Below, one piece after another: positions 8,315 to 15,509 of a stretch of DNA of 27,220 nucleotides. The position numbers were made by a program, and so were the translations under genes. The notes beneath the pieces were generated by a model, which saw only the letters and a list, made by a program, of their open reading frames with translations, was not told where the DNA came from and did no database searches. Origin of the DNA: Bacillota bacterium (GTDB lineage Bacteria; Bacillota; Clostridia; Lachnospirales; Anaerotignaceae); assembly GCA_019422105.1 (NCBI GenBank), contig JAHZDZ010000004.1:233661-260880 (forward strand). The letters are read 5' to 3'. The stretch's first letter is position 1. The number at the start of each line of letters is the position of its first letter.

Positions 8315-9031
8315 TTAATCCTCTCTGAATTTATATCCAAACCCCCGCACTGTTTTGATGAACTCCGGATTACTGTCATCCTTCTCTATTTTTTTGCGGA
8401 TATGGCGGATATGCACATCTACCGTTCTCGTCTCGCCAATATATTCATAACCCCATATTTTTTCCAGCAAAACATCTCTGGAGTAAACTCTTCCCGGGTT
8501 TTCAGCCAGAAGCTTCAAAAGTTCAAATTCCTTCAGGGACATTTCAACCGTTCTTTTATCAATTGTCACCGTCCTTGTCTCAACGCCTATTTCCAAAGCT
8601 CCGCTTTTTATAACCTTCTGGCGGATTTTATTTTTATCCATATTCTCATCCTCTGAATCGCTTCTTCTCAAAACAGCCTTTAGCCGTGCTAAAAGCTCTC
8701 TGATACCAAATGGCTTCGCAATGTAGTCGTCCGCCCCCATTTCAAGACCCAATACCTTATCAAACTCCTCGCTTTTTGCTGTCAGCATAATAACAGGAAG
8801 CTTTTTCAGCTTTTCGTTGGTTCTGATTCTTCTCAAAACCTCCAATCCATCTATCTGAGGCAGCATTAAATCCAAAAGAACGGCATCCACCTTATTTTTT
8901 TCCAGCTGATCCAGTGCTCCCTCTCCGCTTTCTGCTTGGAGAACGAGATAGCCGTTTGATTCCAAATTGTATTTCAGAAGTTCTAATATGTGGGCTTCAT
9001 CATCAACTGTCAGGATTACTTTTTTCTCCAT
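8315..9031 (-). CDS. phoB: PhoB/OmpR-family response regulator
   Basis: This 238-residue DNA-binding regulator has an N-terminal receiver domain with the acidic pair D10-D11, phosphoacceptor D54 (VLLDLMLP) and the conserved lysine in ADDYIAKPFG. A C-terminal winged helix carries the typical recognition region TRTVDVHIRHIRKKIE and ends in TVRGFGYKF. Length and domain order match PhoB/PhoP. ATG 9031 is preceded by AGGAG at good spacing. It is the first gene of the operon with the kinase downstream. The symbol is based on architecture; another OmpR-family pair cannot be excluded. Confidence 0.9.
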   Translation of the reverse strand: MEKKVILTVDDEAHILELLKYNLESNGYLVLQAESGEGALDQLEKNKVDAVLLDLMLPQIDGLEVLRRIRTNEKLKKLPVIMLTAKSEEFDKVLGLEMGADDYIAKPFGIRELLARLKAVLRRSDSEDENMDKNKIRQKVIKSGALEIGVETRTVTIDKRTVEMSLKEFELLKLLAENPGRVYSRDVLLEKIWGYEYIGETRTVDVHIRHIRKKIEKDDSNPEFIKTVRGFGYKFRED

Positions 9032-9064
9032 TTATATTCACTCCTGTATTATAATATCAATTTT

Positions 9065-9092
9065 ATAATAACAGTTCAGCTTTAATTGTCAA
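9065..9092 (-). promoter_or_regulatory. Promoter of the two-component operon
   Basis: A perfect -35 TTGACA (9092-9087) is followed after 16 bases by TATTAT (9070-9065); TTATAA with an 18-base spacer is an alternative. It lies about 35 bases upstream of the regulator start. A second TATAAT-like string sits closer to the gene but lacks a good -35. Confidence 0.7.
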
Positions 9093-9650
9093 TTGCCGCA
9101 ATTTGAGAAGCAACGTGATTTTTGCTGTAAAATCAAGCTTCTTTCGTTTTCATGCAAGTAAAAATTAACATGTTTTTAACAAAACCCTCCCTACAGACTT
9201 GGTTGGTTTCCGTTTGACTCTGCTTTTTACTGGCAGCTGCCTGTTTTAAAAACACGGAATTAGATATCAAAAAATGTTTTGGTGTGTTTGGCAACGCTCA
9301 TACTTAGCTCAACGGCATAATAGGCAAGGCTAAAAATTCAGCTTTTTAATTCAATGCAGGATTTTCCCCTGCCCGCAACCTGGTTTTAAGCATAACAGCT
9401 ATTTTATAGACCAAAAATCTGGTACGGCCGTTCCTGTCCCGCCAAATTACGGCAGTCATTTGAATAGCATGCTAGCCGAAGCTGTTACTGAAAACAATGG
9501 CATCTGTCCGTCAGGTGAAATGTTATTTTAAAACGGCACCTTTTGGATATGATTCAATACATGCTGGTATAAAGGACAGCCCTGCATCAACGCCATTAAA
9601 AGAGTCTTGATAACGATCGGCAGATAGATGTAATTCAATACTGTAATTCA
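9093..9650. other. Gene-poor stretch with a possible decayed plus-strand frame
   Basis: No complete gene is supported over roughly 560 bases. A plus-strand frame without a start is open from 9334 to the TAA at 9529-9531 and reads plausibly as protein in its second half (for example SGTAVPVPPNYGSHLNSMLA). A minus-strand frame overlaps the region from the other side. Both could be chance. No repeat, hairpin or transposase trace is evident until the terminator at 9658. Confidence 0.4.
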
Positions 9651-9699
9651 TAAAAAAAGCCCTCAAAGGAATTTCCTTGTCCGCATTCCTTTGAGGGCT
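9651..9699 (-). terminator. Terminator downstream of the thioredoxin-reductase-like gene
   Basis: A perfect 14-bp stem AGCCCTCAAAGGAA / TTCCTTTGAGGGCT (9658-9671 and 9686-9699) with a 14-base loop is followed on the minus strand by seven Ts. It ends the transcript of the flavoprotein gene about 110 bases after its stop. Confidence 0.9.
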
Positions 9700-9808
9700 T
9701 TTCCTGCTTTGTTTAACAGTACAGGGGATATATCCAACCTCGGTAAAGCTTATATCAACGTCTGCAATGCTTTGATAAAGCTGAAGTCCCTTCACCCCTG
9801 TGTTCTTC

Positions 9809-10660
9809 TCACTTCATTCTGTCTATTCTGGCTGCCGCCTGCTGGGCCGCAATAAGCCCCTCCCCTACAGCTTTACTTACCTGGTATGGCTTTCCGGTGC
9901 AGTCACCTGCCGCATATACCCCTTCCAGATTTGTCTCCATAAAACGGTTTACCGCTATGGAATTACCATCCATGACAAGACCAAATACAATATTGTTGAC
10001 CGGCGTTGTCTCCTTGATAAAAAAAGCCCCATCGCAGCTGATTTTTTGGCCGTCCACTACAATGCCGTTTACAAACTGTTCGCCTGTAACCTCCGTCACC
10101 TTTCCCCTTATAATCTCAATGGAATCATTCAGTTTTCCGATTTCCTTATACTGCGGAATATAATATACCCTGCTGCAAAGCTCGCTTAAAAAATTAGCGT
10201 CCTCCTCTGCTTCCGAGCTTTCCCCTATCACTGCCGCAACCTTCTGTCTGTACAGCATTCCGTCACAGGTCGCGCAGTAGCTGACGCCTCTTCCTATGTA
10301 TTCCTCTTCTCCCTTAACCGCCTTGCTTTTATTGATCCCTGTTGCAATGATAACAGTCTTCGCCTCTATAAATTCATTATCCGCGTTTACTGTAAAATAA
10401 CCGTCCATAGGAAACACCTGAAGGACTCTGGATTCCTGAAAAGCTACTCCCTTTTCTTTGGCATGGTTATAAAAATTAGTCATCATTTCCATTCCGCTTT
10501 GTTTAGGCATGCCAAGATAATTATCTACACTTTCCGCCCTGTATAGAAAGCTTGTGTTTATGTTCTTTCCGAACACCGTCACTGATTTATTTCTCTGGAC
10601 GGCATTAATCCCCGCCGAAAGACCGGCCGGCCCCGCGCCAATAATCGCAATATCCAACAT
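9809..10660 (-). CDS. Thioredoxin-reductase-like flavoprotein without clear NADPH motifs
   Basis: This 283-residue protein has the thioredoxin reductase fold: the FAD-binding GAGPAGLSA at residues 8-16, the redox-active CATCDG (Cys at about 129 and 132), and the C-terminal FAD motif VYAAGDC. The second nucleotide-binding segment is unusual. Where TrxB has GGGxSAxEEA it has IGESSEAEEDANFL, and the arginine cluster that grips the NADPH 2'-phosphate (HRRxxxR) is replaced by YIPQYKEIG. Ferredoxin-linked flavin thioredoxin reductases in clostridia are known to lack these motifs, so the electron donor may be ferredoxin. Start ATG 10660 is preferred over GTG 10669 because AAAGGAG lies eight bases before it. 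The gene stands alone between its own promoter and terminator. Confidence 0.85.
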   Translation of the reverse strand: MLDIAIIGAGPAGLSAGINAVQRNKSVTVFGKNINTSFLYRAESVDNYLGMPKQSGMEMMTNFYNHAKEKGVAFQESRVLQVFPMDGYFTVNADNEFIEAKTVIIATGINKSKAVKGEEEYIGRGVSYCATCDGMLYRQKVAAVIGESSEAEEDANFLSELCSRVYYIPQYKEIGKLNDSIEIIRGKVTEVTGEQFVNGIVVDGQKISCDGAFFIKETTPVNNIVFGLVMDGNSIAVNRFMETNLEGVYAAGDCTGKPYQVSKAVGEGLIAAQQAAARIDRMK

Positions 10661-10745
10661 GATATTCACTCCTTTTTTTCATCATTTATCAAGCCATAAC
10701 TATTACCCGTCATCTGAAAACTAAGCCTCTCTGCGGCTTTGTTCC

Positions 10746-10751
10746 ATTATA
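10746..10751 (-). promoter_or_regulatory. Candidate extended -10 promoter of the flavoprotein gene
   Basis: TATAAT at 10751-10746 is preceded by TGC, giving an extended -10 element. No convincing -35 box lies 16-18 bases upstream. It is about 85 bases before the gene start. The rest of the interval to 10915 is AT-rich and holds nothing else recognisable. Confidence 0.45.
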
Positions 10752-10915
10752 GCAAATATTGTAATAAAAAGCTCTAGTATACGGCATATTTTTAAAATGA
10801 ATAAATGGCTTTTTACCTTTTTCTATTTTACAATATCTTTTTCTCCCGCTGCCGGAAAAAAGTACGTCCCTTTCTGAAAAAGCTTTGCTCCCTTAAATTT
10901 AATGCTTTTATTGTC

Positions 10916-10944
10916 AAAAAAGGATGCAGCCGTCAGGCGCATCC
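10916..10944 (-). terminator. Terminator of the secreted stalk-repeat protein gene
   Basis: The minus strand reads GGATGC-GCC-TGAC-GGC-T-GCATCC and is followed by six Ts. The hairpin lies 14 bases past the stop codon of the secreted protein. Confidence 0.9.
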
Positions 10945-10957
10945 CTTCAAAACAATA

Positions 10958-11950
10958 CTAATTTGCAGTATAGCCGGTATTGGTGTCTATGACAACCGCA
11001 TTATTTACACCATCCCATGATACACCAAAGTCAAAAGCCTGACCCAAATCACGAAGCTTAAAATAATTATTGCCGTTAATGGTATAGGCAGTCAACTCTA
11101 CGGCCGCACCGTCTTTATAAATCGCAGAGGTGCAGGAAACCGCATTTTTATTTGCCCCGTCTCCCTTTACAAGCTCTCCTCCTGCCACTGTATAAACCTG
11201 ACCTGAAACCAGATTAATTGCTTTTTTGCTCTCATCCCATGTGACCTCAAACTGTTTGCCGGAACCGCTCACGGCCTTTGCAACATCTCTCAGCTTAAAA
11301 TAATTATTATCATTTATGCTGTAGGCTTCAAATGAAATCTCCTGACCATTTACAAGAACCTTTGAACTAGTAGGAGAGGCAGTTACGGAAGAGATAGCCG
11401 GCACCACAGGAGCAGAAGGCGCAGTATTGCCTGATTCAGTATCCTCTATTACAATAACAGCTTCCGCACCGCCCTCCAAAGCGCCATAAATGCCGTAAAC
11501 ACGATAAATGCCGGGTGTATTCAAGGTTATTGCTGAGCCTGCCAGAAAATCAAAACCTTCTCCTGCTTCCCCTTCAACCTCGGCCTCATAAGCCTTGACC
11601 TCTCCGTTATAATATTCCACACTGCCCTTTATATCCCCCAAGTATTGATCACTCGTGTAAGAATCGCCATCCTGAACAAGAGTTTCTCCCCCAAAGAAAG
11701 CAAGCTTGTCAAGAGCTGTTACCACTGTTGGCGCCTGACATATATAGGTATCTGTATCAGGAAGGTATTTTGTACCATCCTTTTTAACAACATTGGAAAT
11801 GCTGATTTGAAATTCAGCCGTCACCTCATCCTCTCCAACCGCGTGGCCCGGATAGCCGTTTATCTTTACAGTTTCCGCGCCAAACGCAGTGATAGACATA
11901 CTTGCCGTCACAGCCAAAGCAATACACAAAGACAAAAATTTTTTCATCAT
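10958..11950 (-). CDS. Secreted protein with two copper-amine-oxidase-N-like repeats
   Basis: The protein is about 330 residues. It begins with a signal peptide (MMKKFLSLCIALAVTASMS, then a likely cut after AFGA). A unique N-terminal region of roughly 180 residues follows, predicted beta-rich, with no family I recognise. A serine/proline linker (about 200-215) leads to two related repeats with NNYFKLRDVAKA and NNYFKLRDLGQAF, each followed by a VTWDESKKAINL or VSWDGVNNAVVI strand. This is the stalk-like 'copper amine oxidase N-terminal domain' repeat common in clostridial surface proteins; it does not imply oxidase activity. The longer upstream extension is rejected because AAGGGG sits five bases before ATG 11950 (ATG 11947 is equally possible). 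It is probably extracellular or wall-associated. Confidence 0.85.
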   Translation of the reverse strand: MMKKFLSLCIALAVTASMSITAFGAETVKINGYPGHAVGEDEVTAEFQISISNVVKKDGTKYLPDTDTYICQAPTVVTALDKLAFFGGETLVQDGDSYTSDQYLGDIKGSVEYYNGEVKAYEAEVEGEAGEGFDFLAGSAITLNTPGIYRVYGIYGALEGGAEAVIVIEDTESGNTAPSAPVVPAISSVTASPTSSKVLVNGQEISFEAYSINDNNYFKLRDVAKAVSGSGKQFEVTWDESKKAINLVSGQVYTVAGGELVKGDGANKNAVSCTSAIYKDGAAVELTAYTINGNNYFKLRDLGQAFDFGVSWDGVNNAVVIDTNTGYTAN

Positions 11951-12049
11951 ACCCGCCCCTTTTTTCTTTTGTGCCGAATTATATCGGCATGACAATAACC
12001 CCTGACTTTCTGCTGCCGGCAGAAAATACGCCGACAAAAAACATGATAA

Positions 12050-12082
12050 AACAAAGCCCCTCAATTAAAATTGAGGGGCTTT
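12050..12082 (-). terminator. Terminator of the tRNA-Thr gene
   Basis: A perfect 14-bp stem (12053-12066 with 12069-12082, arms AAAGCCCCTCAATT and its complement) has a two-base loop. It starts two bases after the tRNA 3' end, and TGTTTTATC follows on the minus strand. Confidence 0.88.
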
Positions 12083-12083
12083 A

Positions 12084-12156
12084 AGCTACTGGCCGGACTT
12101 GAACCGGCGACCTATTGATTACGAATCAATTGCTCTACCAACTGAGCCACAGTAGC
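12084..12156 (-). tRNA. tRNA-Thr, anticodon CGT
   Basis: A full cloverleaf can be drawn: acceptor GCTACTG/CAGTAGC, D arm GCTC-AGTTGGTA-GAGC, anticodon stem ATTGA/TCAAT around loop TTCGTAA, and T arm GCCGG-TTCAAGT-CCGGC. The anticodon CGT reads ACG (threonine). The discriminator base is T and CCA is not encoded, so the end is added after transcription. Confidence 0.97.
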
Positions 12157-12179
12157 ATGCTTTTCAAAATACCTGTTTT

Positions 12180-12208
12180 ATTATAGCATTACCCTTTTCG
12201 ATTTGCAA
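12180..12208 (-). promoter_or_regulatory. Promoter of the tRNA-Thr gene
   Basis: TTGCAA (12208-12203) and TATAAT (12185-12180) are separated by 17 bases, with TGC directly before the -10 box. The start would fall about 15-20 bases before the tRNA. Confidence 0.85.
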
Positions 12209-12290
12209 CCTATCTTTTCAGAAATCTGCGGCTTTTTTAAAATACATTGGCATTATGATGTACATTTTCCCCTCCAAGAAACTTTGCCAT

Positions 12291-12327
12291 AAAAAAAGCA
12301 CTGTTGATGAAAACAACAGCGCTTTTT
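12291..12327 (-). terminator. Terminator of the encapsulin operon
   Basis: A 14-bp stem (12293-12306 with 12314-12327, core GCGCTGTTG/CAACAGTGC with one G-U pair on the RNA) is followed by a run of seven Ts on the minus strand. It begins five bases after the encapsulin stop. Confidence 0.9.
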
Positions 12328-12331
12328 AATA

Positions 12332-13147
12332 TTATTCAAAAACAACAATGGCGTCTCTGCACTTAATTCTCAAAGCCAATGTCTCAATGATTCTGAAAAC
12401 ATGATTTAAATCCTTTAATTCCAGATAGGATGCCGCTACATCTTGGCCGATAGCCAAATCTATATACTGTCTCTCACTGCAAACAATAAAAGCATTGCCG
12501 CTTCCAAGCGCAAAGGATTTCATGACTCTGCCGTCAAAAAGGTTCTTTACTCTCTCAATTTCCATAACGCCGGTACCGGGCTGTATTCTCTGCAGCTTCA
12601 CATAAACGTCAGGGCTTACAACCAAAGTGTATTTTCCCAGTATTCCCTTTGATTCCAAAAGGGCAATTGCCTCTGACAAATCCTGGAATGCATTTTCACC
12701 GACAGACCAGTCCTTTTTCTCCATTCTGTTGACGCCCTGCGCTGTCATTATACCCTCTGTGCCTAAAAACTCATTTCCAAAGAAAATCATTCTGTCTTCC
12801 TTTATGGCCATGTTTCTGGCAGCAATCATCACATTCGTCAGCTCAAGAGGCGTACCGTCCTTTTCGCTCGCTTCCAGATCCCGCCAATAAAGAGTAAAAT
12901 CCTCAAACAGCTGGGGCAGCTCTACAAACCTTCTGCCAACTGTTTTTACAACGCCGTCCTCTGAAAATTCTTCCCGTTTTACTGTCTCGTCGACAGGAAT
13001 ACTTCTTGTACCTGCGCCTAATGGTCCCCAAACCGGTATAAATCTTCTTCCGGTTAAATTGTCACGGATAATTTTTATGACTGTTTCGTCTATTTTGTCC
13101 CAGAAGCCTCCCTCAAAGGGCGCACTTTCTCTTGCCAGATAATCCAT
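12332..13147 (-). CDS. Encapsulin nanocompartment shell protein (family 1)
   Basis: At 271 residues this matches family 1 encapsulins (linocin M18/CFP29-like), which have an HK97 phage-capsid fold and self-assemble into icosahedral shells. Recognisable stretches include the start MDYLARESAPF, the N-arm helix WDKIDETVIKIIRDNLTGRRF, GPLGAG and the TRSIPVDE segment, LPQLFEDFTLYWRDLE, and the ending ETLALRIKCRDAIVVFE. ATG 13147 has AAGGGGG upstream. The cargo gene is 16 bases upstream in the same operon and ends in an encapsulin-targeting peptide, so the shell should package it for iron storage. Expected cytoplasmic. Confidence 0.96.
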   Translation of the reverse strand: MDYLARESAPFEGGFWDKIDETVIKIIRDNLTGRRFIPVWGPLGAGTRSIPVDETVKREEFSEDGVVKTVGRRFVELPQLFEDFTLYWRDLEASEKDGTPLELTNVMIAARNMAIKEDRMIFFGNEFLGTEGIMTAQGVNRMEKKDWSVGENAFQDLSEAIALLESKGILGKYTLVVSPDVYVKLQRIQPGTGVMEIERVKNLFDGRVMKSFALGSGNAFIVCSERQYIDLAIGQDVAASYLELKDLNHVFRIIETLALRIKCRDAIVVFE

Positions 13148-13163
13148 TAAAAATCCCCCTTTC

Positions 13164-13520
13164 TTATTCCATCAATGAGCCCACTGTTGAGCCATCCGCA
13201 CTTTTTTTCGGTTTTTCTTCTATTCCAAGCTCCTCCATAAGCTCTCTTACCTCTGCCTCACCGGAGGCAAAATGCTCCGCCTCCTGGGGGTCAAGATGGC
13301 GCAGAAGCGTCATCAGCTCACCAATATGTGCTTTTTCCTCGTCTCTGATATCGCTCAATACTTCCTTGGCAAAAACATCATCTGTTGCTAAAATATGGGC
13401 CTCATAAACATAAATTGCTTCCAGCTCTCCTGATATGTCCAGTCTGAGAGCCTGTACCAATTCTTCCTTTGTCATTTTTCTGTTAACATTTCCCTGAAAC
13501 GGGTTTGCAAAATTTGGCAT
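13164..13520 (-). CDS. Encapsulated ferritin-like iron oxidase (EncFtn) with targeting peptide
   Basis: This 118-residue protein is the half-ferritin cargo of encapsulins. It folds as two antiparallel helices and forms its di-iron ferroxidase site across a dimer interface. The metal residues known from Rhodospirillum rubrum EncFtn occur at the same positions: E32 (in SGELEA), E62 and H65 (in RDEEKAHIGEL). An acidic linker (about 95-108) leads to a C-terminal STVGSLME, matching the GSLxVGSLR-type cargo-loading peptide. The start ATG 13520 has AAGGAG upstream. It is the first gene of the two-gene operon. The protein probably oxidises Fe(II) and mineralises iron within the shell. Confidence 0.96.
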   Translation of the reverse strand: MPNFANPFQGNVNRKMTKEELVQALRLDISGELEAIYVYEAHILATDDVFAKEVLSDIRDEEKAHIGELMTLLRHLDPQEAEHFASGEAEVRELMEELGIEEKPKKSADGSTVGSLME

Positions 13521-13617
13521 TCTAACATCTCCTTTTCCTTTGGCTGCTTATCTGTATCTTTATCTGTACTTAGCTTAACACAAAAGTCAGAATATTGCAA
13601 TAATAATTTATATTAAA

Positions 13618-13632
13618 TAATAATTATTATCA
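13618..13632 (-). promoter_or_regulatory. Fur-like box upstream of the encapsulin operon
   Basis: The minus strand reads TGATAATAATTATTA, which differs at one position from the 7-1-7 Fur consensus TGATAATnATTATCA. It overlaps a possible -35 TTGATA (13633-13628); candidate -10 strings (TAAATT with a 17-base spacer, TATAAA with 15) follow. Iron-dependent repression would suit the iron-storage genes. PerR or another Fur-family member is possible, and the AT-rich setting raises the chance of a fortuitous match. Confidence 0.6.
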
Positions 13633-13929
13633 ATTATCACAAAACACCCTGCCTTTTTTGTTCCAATTCCTCTTCCTATTATATCAAAAAAGCGGATAAT
13701 AATACGCTGACAGGACACACTGAACAGTCTTGCCTGTTTAAGAGTACATATCAGTCGTCATTTTCACAGCAAATGTAACGAAAAAAACAGGTTTTGAAAT
13801 TCTGAAAAATACGCTGACACACAGTTTTTGAAGTTCCCTTTTCAATTATTATTCTGTTTTATTTACCTTTTTGCAATACCTCAAAATTTTCATATGTCTG
13901 TTTTTCTTTGGAAATATTTTCATTTCAAA
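13633..13929. other. AT-rich intergenic stretch between the encapsulin operon and the cysteine hydrolase
   Basis: About 300 bases without a supported gene. Short matches such as ATACGCTGACA occur twice (about 13702 and 13811), and a loose AACAG...CTGTT pair lies near 13723-13740. No strong terminator of the cysteine hydrolase gene is visible here. Confidence 0.4.
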
Positions 13930-14481
13930 TTACGCTTCCTGTTCCAAGACACCAATCTGACACATTTTCATTGCCTCAAGGGCATTTTTATGTCTTTGAA
14001 CCGTAACGCCGGCACAGCAGGCGGCATCTACACTTACTTCTGCTTCCGGAAGATATGCTTTTATAAGCAAGGCATTAGAGATAACACAAATATCTGTGCA
14101 TAAACCGACCAATACTATTTTTGAAGTTTCCGCAATCTGTCCGCTGTCCGCCAGATTACTCAAATGCTCACCAAGCAGTACGCTGCCAAAGGTATTCTTT
14201 TCAAAAATCTGTCCCTTCTTCTCCTCTATTTCTTTTTTCACCTCGCTGTTTAATTCCCAGCCCTTTTCTCCTTTGATGCAGTGTTTAACAGGAAGTTTTT
14301 TCCCCTCCTGTTTTTCCAGATAATTATCCTCATGCGTGTCAAGAGTGGCTAAAACCATACCCTCAAAGTTTCTGATTTTTTCACACACCCGCTCCACAAT
14401 ACCACATGCCTCCTGTGTGCCAAGAGAGCCGTCAATAAAATCATTTTGCATATCCACTACAACTAAAATATCTTTTTCCAT
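13930..14481 (-). CDS. Isochorismatase/nicotinamidase-family cysteine hydrolase
   Basis: The protein is 183 residues from ATG 14481, which has AAAGGAGAGG just upstream; the longer frame adds 16 unconvincing residues. The D-K-C catalytic triad is visible: D in VVVDMQNDF (near residue 10), K in IFEKNTFGS, and C in LCTDICVISNAL. A DTHED segment (D-x-H) and a later KHC match the metal-site positions of nicotinamidases, so deamidation of nicotinamide to nicotinate in NAD salvage is the favoured function. Other amidohydrolases of the fold share these features. It is transcribed divergently from the amidase gene, 101 bases apart. Confidence 0.85.
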   Translation of the reverse strand: MEKDILVVVDMQNDFIDGSLGTQEACGIVERVCEKIRNFEGMVLATLDTHEDNYLEKQEGKKLPVKHCIKGEKGWELNSEVKKEIEEKKGQIFEKNTFGSVLLGEHLSNLADSGQIAETSKIVLVGLCTDICVISNALLIKAYLPEAEVSVDAACCAGVTVQRHKNALEAMKMCQIGVLEQEA

Positions 14482-14522
14482 GTTTCCTCTCCTTTCTCTC
14501 GCAAACACACTTGCCTTTCCTT

Positions 14523-14551
14523 TTAACAAATACCGCTTACCTGCATAAAAT
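14523..14551 (+). promoter_or_regulatory. Candidate promoter of the amidase gene
   Basis: TTAACA (14523-14528) and TAAAAT (14546-14551) are separated by 17 bases, 31 bases upstream of the amidase start. A following TATACT is an alternative -10 box without a good -35. Confidence 0.55.
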
Positions 14552-14582
14552 ATACTATATGTCTTTTAGGAGGTTTCAGAAA

Positions 14583-15323
14583 ATGCATTATCTTTATCTT
14601 AGCCCATCCACTCAGGAATTTAACTATTACGTCAACGGAGGTACAGAGGAGCAGTACATGAACCTGATCGCCGACGCCATGATGCCATACCTGATTGCAA
14701 GCGGTATAACCGTAACAAGGAACACCCCGCAGATGACGGCGGCTTCCTCAATTCAGCAGTCAAACGCCGGCAATTACGGCCTTCACCTGGCTCTTCACTC
14801 AAATGCCGCGCCCGAAAGCCTTCAGGGACAGCTTCGCGGCACCGATGTCTATTATTATCCAACGAGCATACGGGGGCGGGAGGCCGCAGAAATCATTGCG
14901 GAAAACCTGAAGCAAATTTACCCTGTCCCCGCTCTGGTCAAGGCCGTTACCTCTACTACCATAGGCGAGGTGAGAAGGACAAAAGCGCCCTCCGTACTCA
15001 TTGAATTTGCATACCATGACAATGTGGAGGATGCAAACTGGATTAAAAATAATATAGAAGAAATCGCCAGAAATGTTGCCATGTCTGTTACCGAATTTTT
15101 TGGCATCCCCTTTGTGGAAACCCTTATCGACCGGCCCGGCATCGTCCATGTCAATACCGGATATTTAAACATTCGGAGCGAACCCTCCGTGTATGCCCCC
15201 GCCTTGGCACGCGTCACAAACGGTGAGCAGGTTGTTGTCCTTGGGGAATGGGAGAACTGGTACGTGGTAGAATACGGAGATGTAACAGGCTATGCCAGCA
15301 AAAACTATATTACACTCTTATAA
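14583..15323 (+). CDS. N-acetylmuramoyl-L-alanine amidase (Amidase_3) with C-terminal SH3b domain
   Basis: The 246-residue product cleaves the bond between muramic acid and the stem peptide. Start ATG 14583 is chosen because AGGAGG (14568-14573) sits nine bases upstream. The Amidase_3 domain spans about residues 1-180. The zinc ligands expected later in the family are present, H in LALHSNAAP and the catalytic E in SVLIEFAYHDN, and an E in NGGTEEQ fits the second ligand. The DPGHGG motif with the first ligand His is missing; the protein opens with LYLSPSTQEF instead. The SH3b domain (about 185-246; GYLNIRSEPS, WYVVEYGDVTGYASKNYI) probably binds peptidoglycan. There is no signal peptide, so it may act during spore or mother-cell processes, or leave the cell by another route. 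Confidence 0.88.
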   Translation: MHYLYLSPSTQEFNYYVNGGTEEQYMNLIADAMMPYLIASGITVTRNTPQMTAASSIQQSNAGNYGLHLALHSNAAPESLQGQLRGTDVYYYPTSIRGREAAEIIAENLKQIYPVPALVKAVTSTTIGEVRRTKAPSVLIEFAYHDNVEDANWIKNNIEEIARNVAMSVTEFFGIPFVETLIDRPGIVHVNTGYLNIRSEPSVYAPALARVTNGEQVVVLGEWENWYVVEYGDVTGYASKNYITLL

Positions 15324-15377
15324 TCCATAACCTGCAAGCACGCTGAAAAAACATCGTTTCTCCCCACCAGACAGAAA

Positions 15378-15406
15378 CAGGCAGATTGATACCGTCAATC
15401 TGCCTG
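15378..15406. terminator. Terminator between the convergent amidase and rluA operons
   Basis: A perfect 12-bp stem CAGGCAGATTGA / TCAATCTGCCTG surrounds a five-base loop. T-rich sequence follows on the plus strand (CTCTCTATTTCTTTTT), with TTTC on the minus strand. It lies 55 bases after the amidase stop and six bases after the small peptide's stop, so it could serve both. Confidence 0.8.
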
Positions 15407-15411
15407 TCTCT

Positions 15412-15507
15412 CTATTTCTTTTTGATGTGCCCAAATACCAGAGCAATCACAACAAGAATCAATCCAATTATAAAAATAAAATCATTGATGTACTGCCAAT
15501 ACTGCAT
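15412..15507 (-). CDS. 31-residue single-pass membrane peptide
   Basis: A short gene follows the pseudouridine synthase directly. ATG 15507 lies two bases after that gene's stop, and GAGGGAGGA sits inside the end of that gene at ideal spacing. The peptide starts MQYWQYINDF, has a hydrophobic helix of about 16 residues (IFIIGLILVVIALVF) and ends GHIKKK. The basic tail should stay in the cytoplasm. The strong ribosome binding site, overlap with the upstream gene and terminator right after the stop support real translation. Function is unknown. Confidence 0.75.
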   Translation of the reverse strand: MQYWQYINDFIFIIGLILVVIALVFGHIKKK

Positions 15508-15509
15508 AT

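Noticed and set aside
9523..9795. 90-codon minus-strand frame starting at GTG with AGGGG nearby, just after the flavoprotein gene
   Set aside because: The frame runs straight through a perfect terminator hairpin with a T-run and has no recognisable domain, so it would rarely be transcribed in full. It may be a remnant, but I do not call it a gene.
10958..11950. Copper amine oxidase enzyme
   Set aside because: Only the small N-terminal stalk-like repeats are present, without the catalytic domain or the topaquinone site.
12332..13147. Phage capsid gene, hence prophage
   Set aside because: The HK97-like fold belongs to an encapsulin: it is in an operon with EncFtn and there are no terminase, portal or tail genes.
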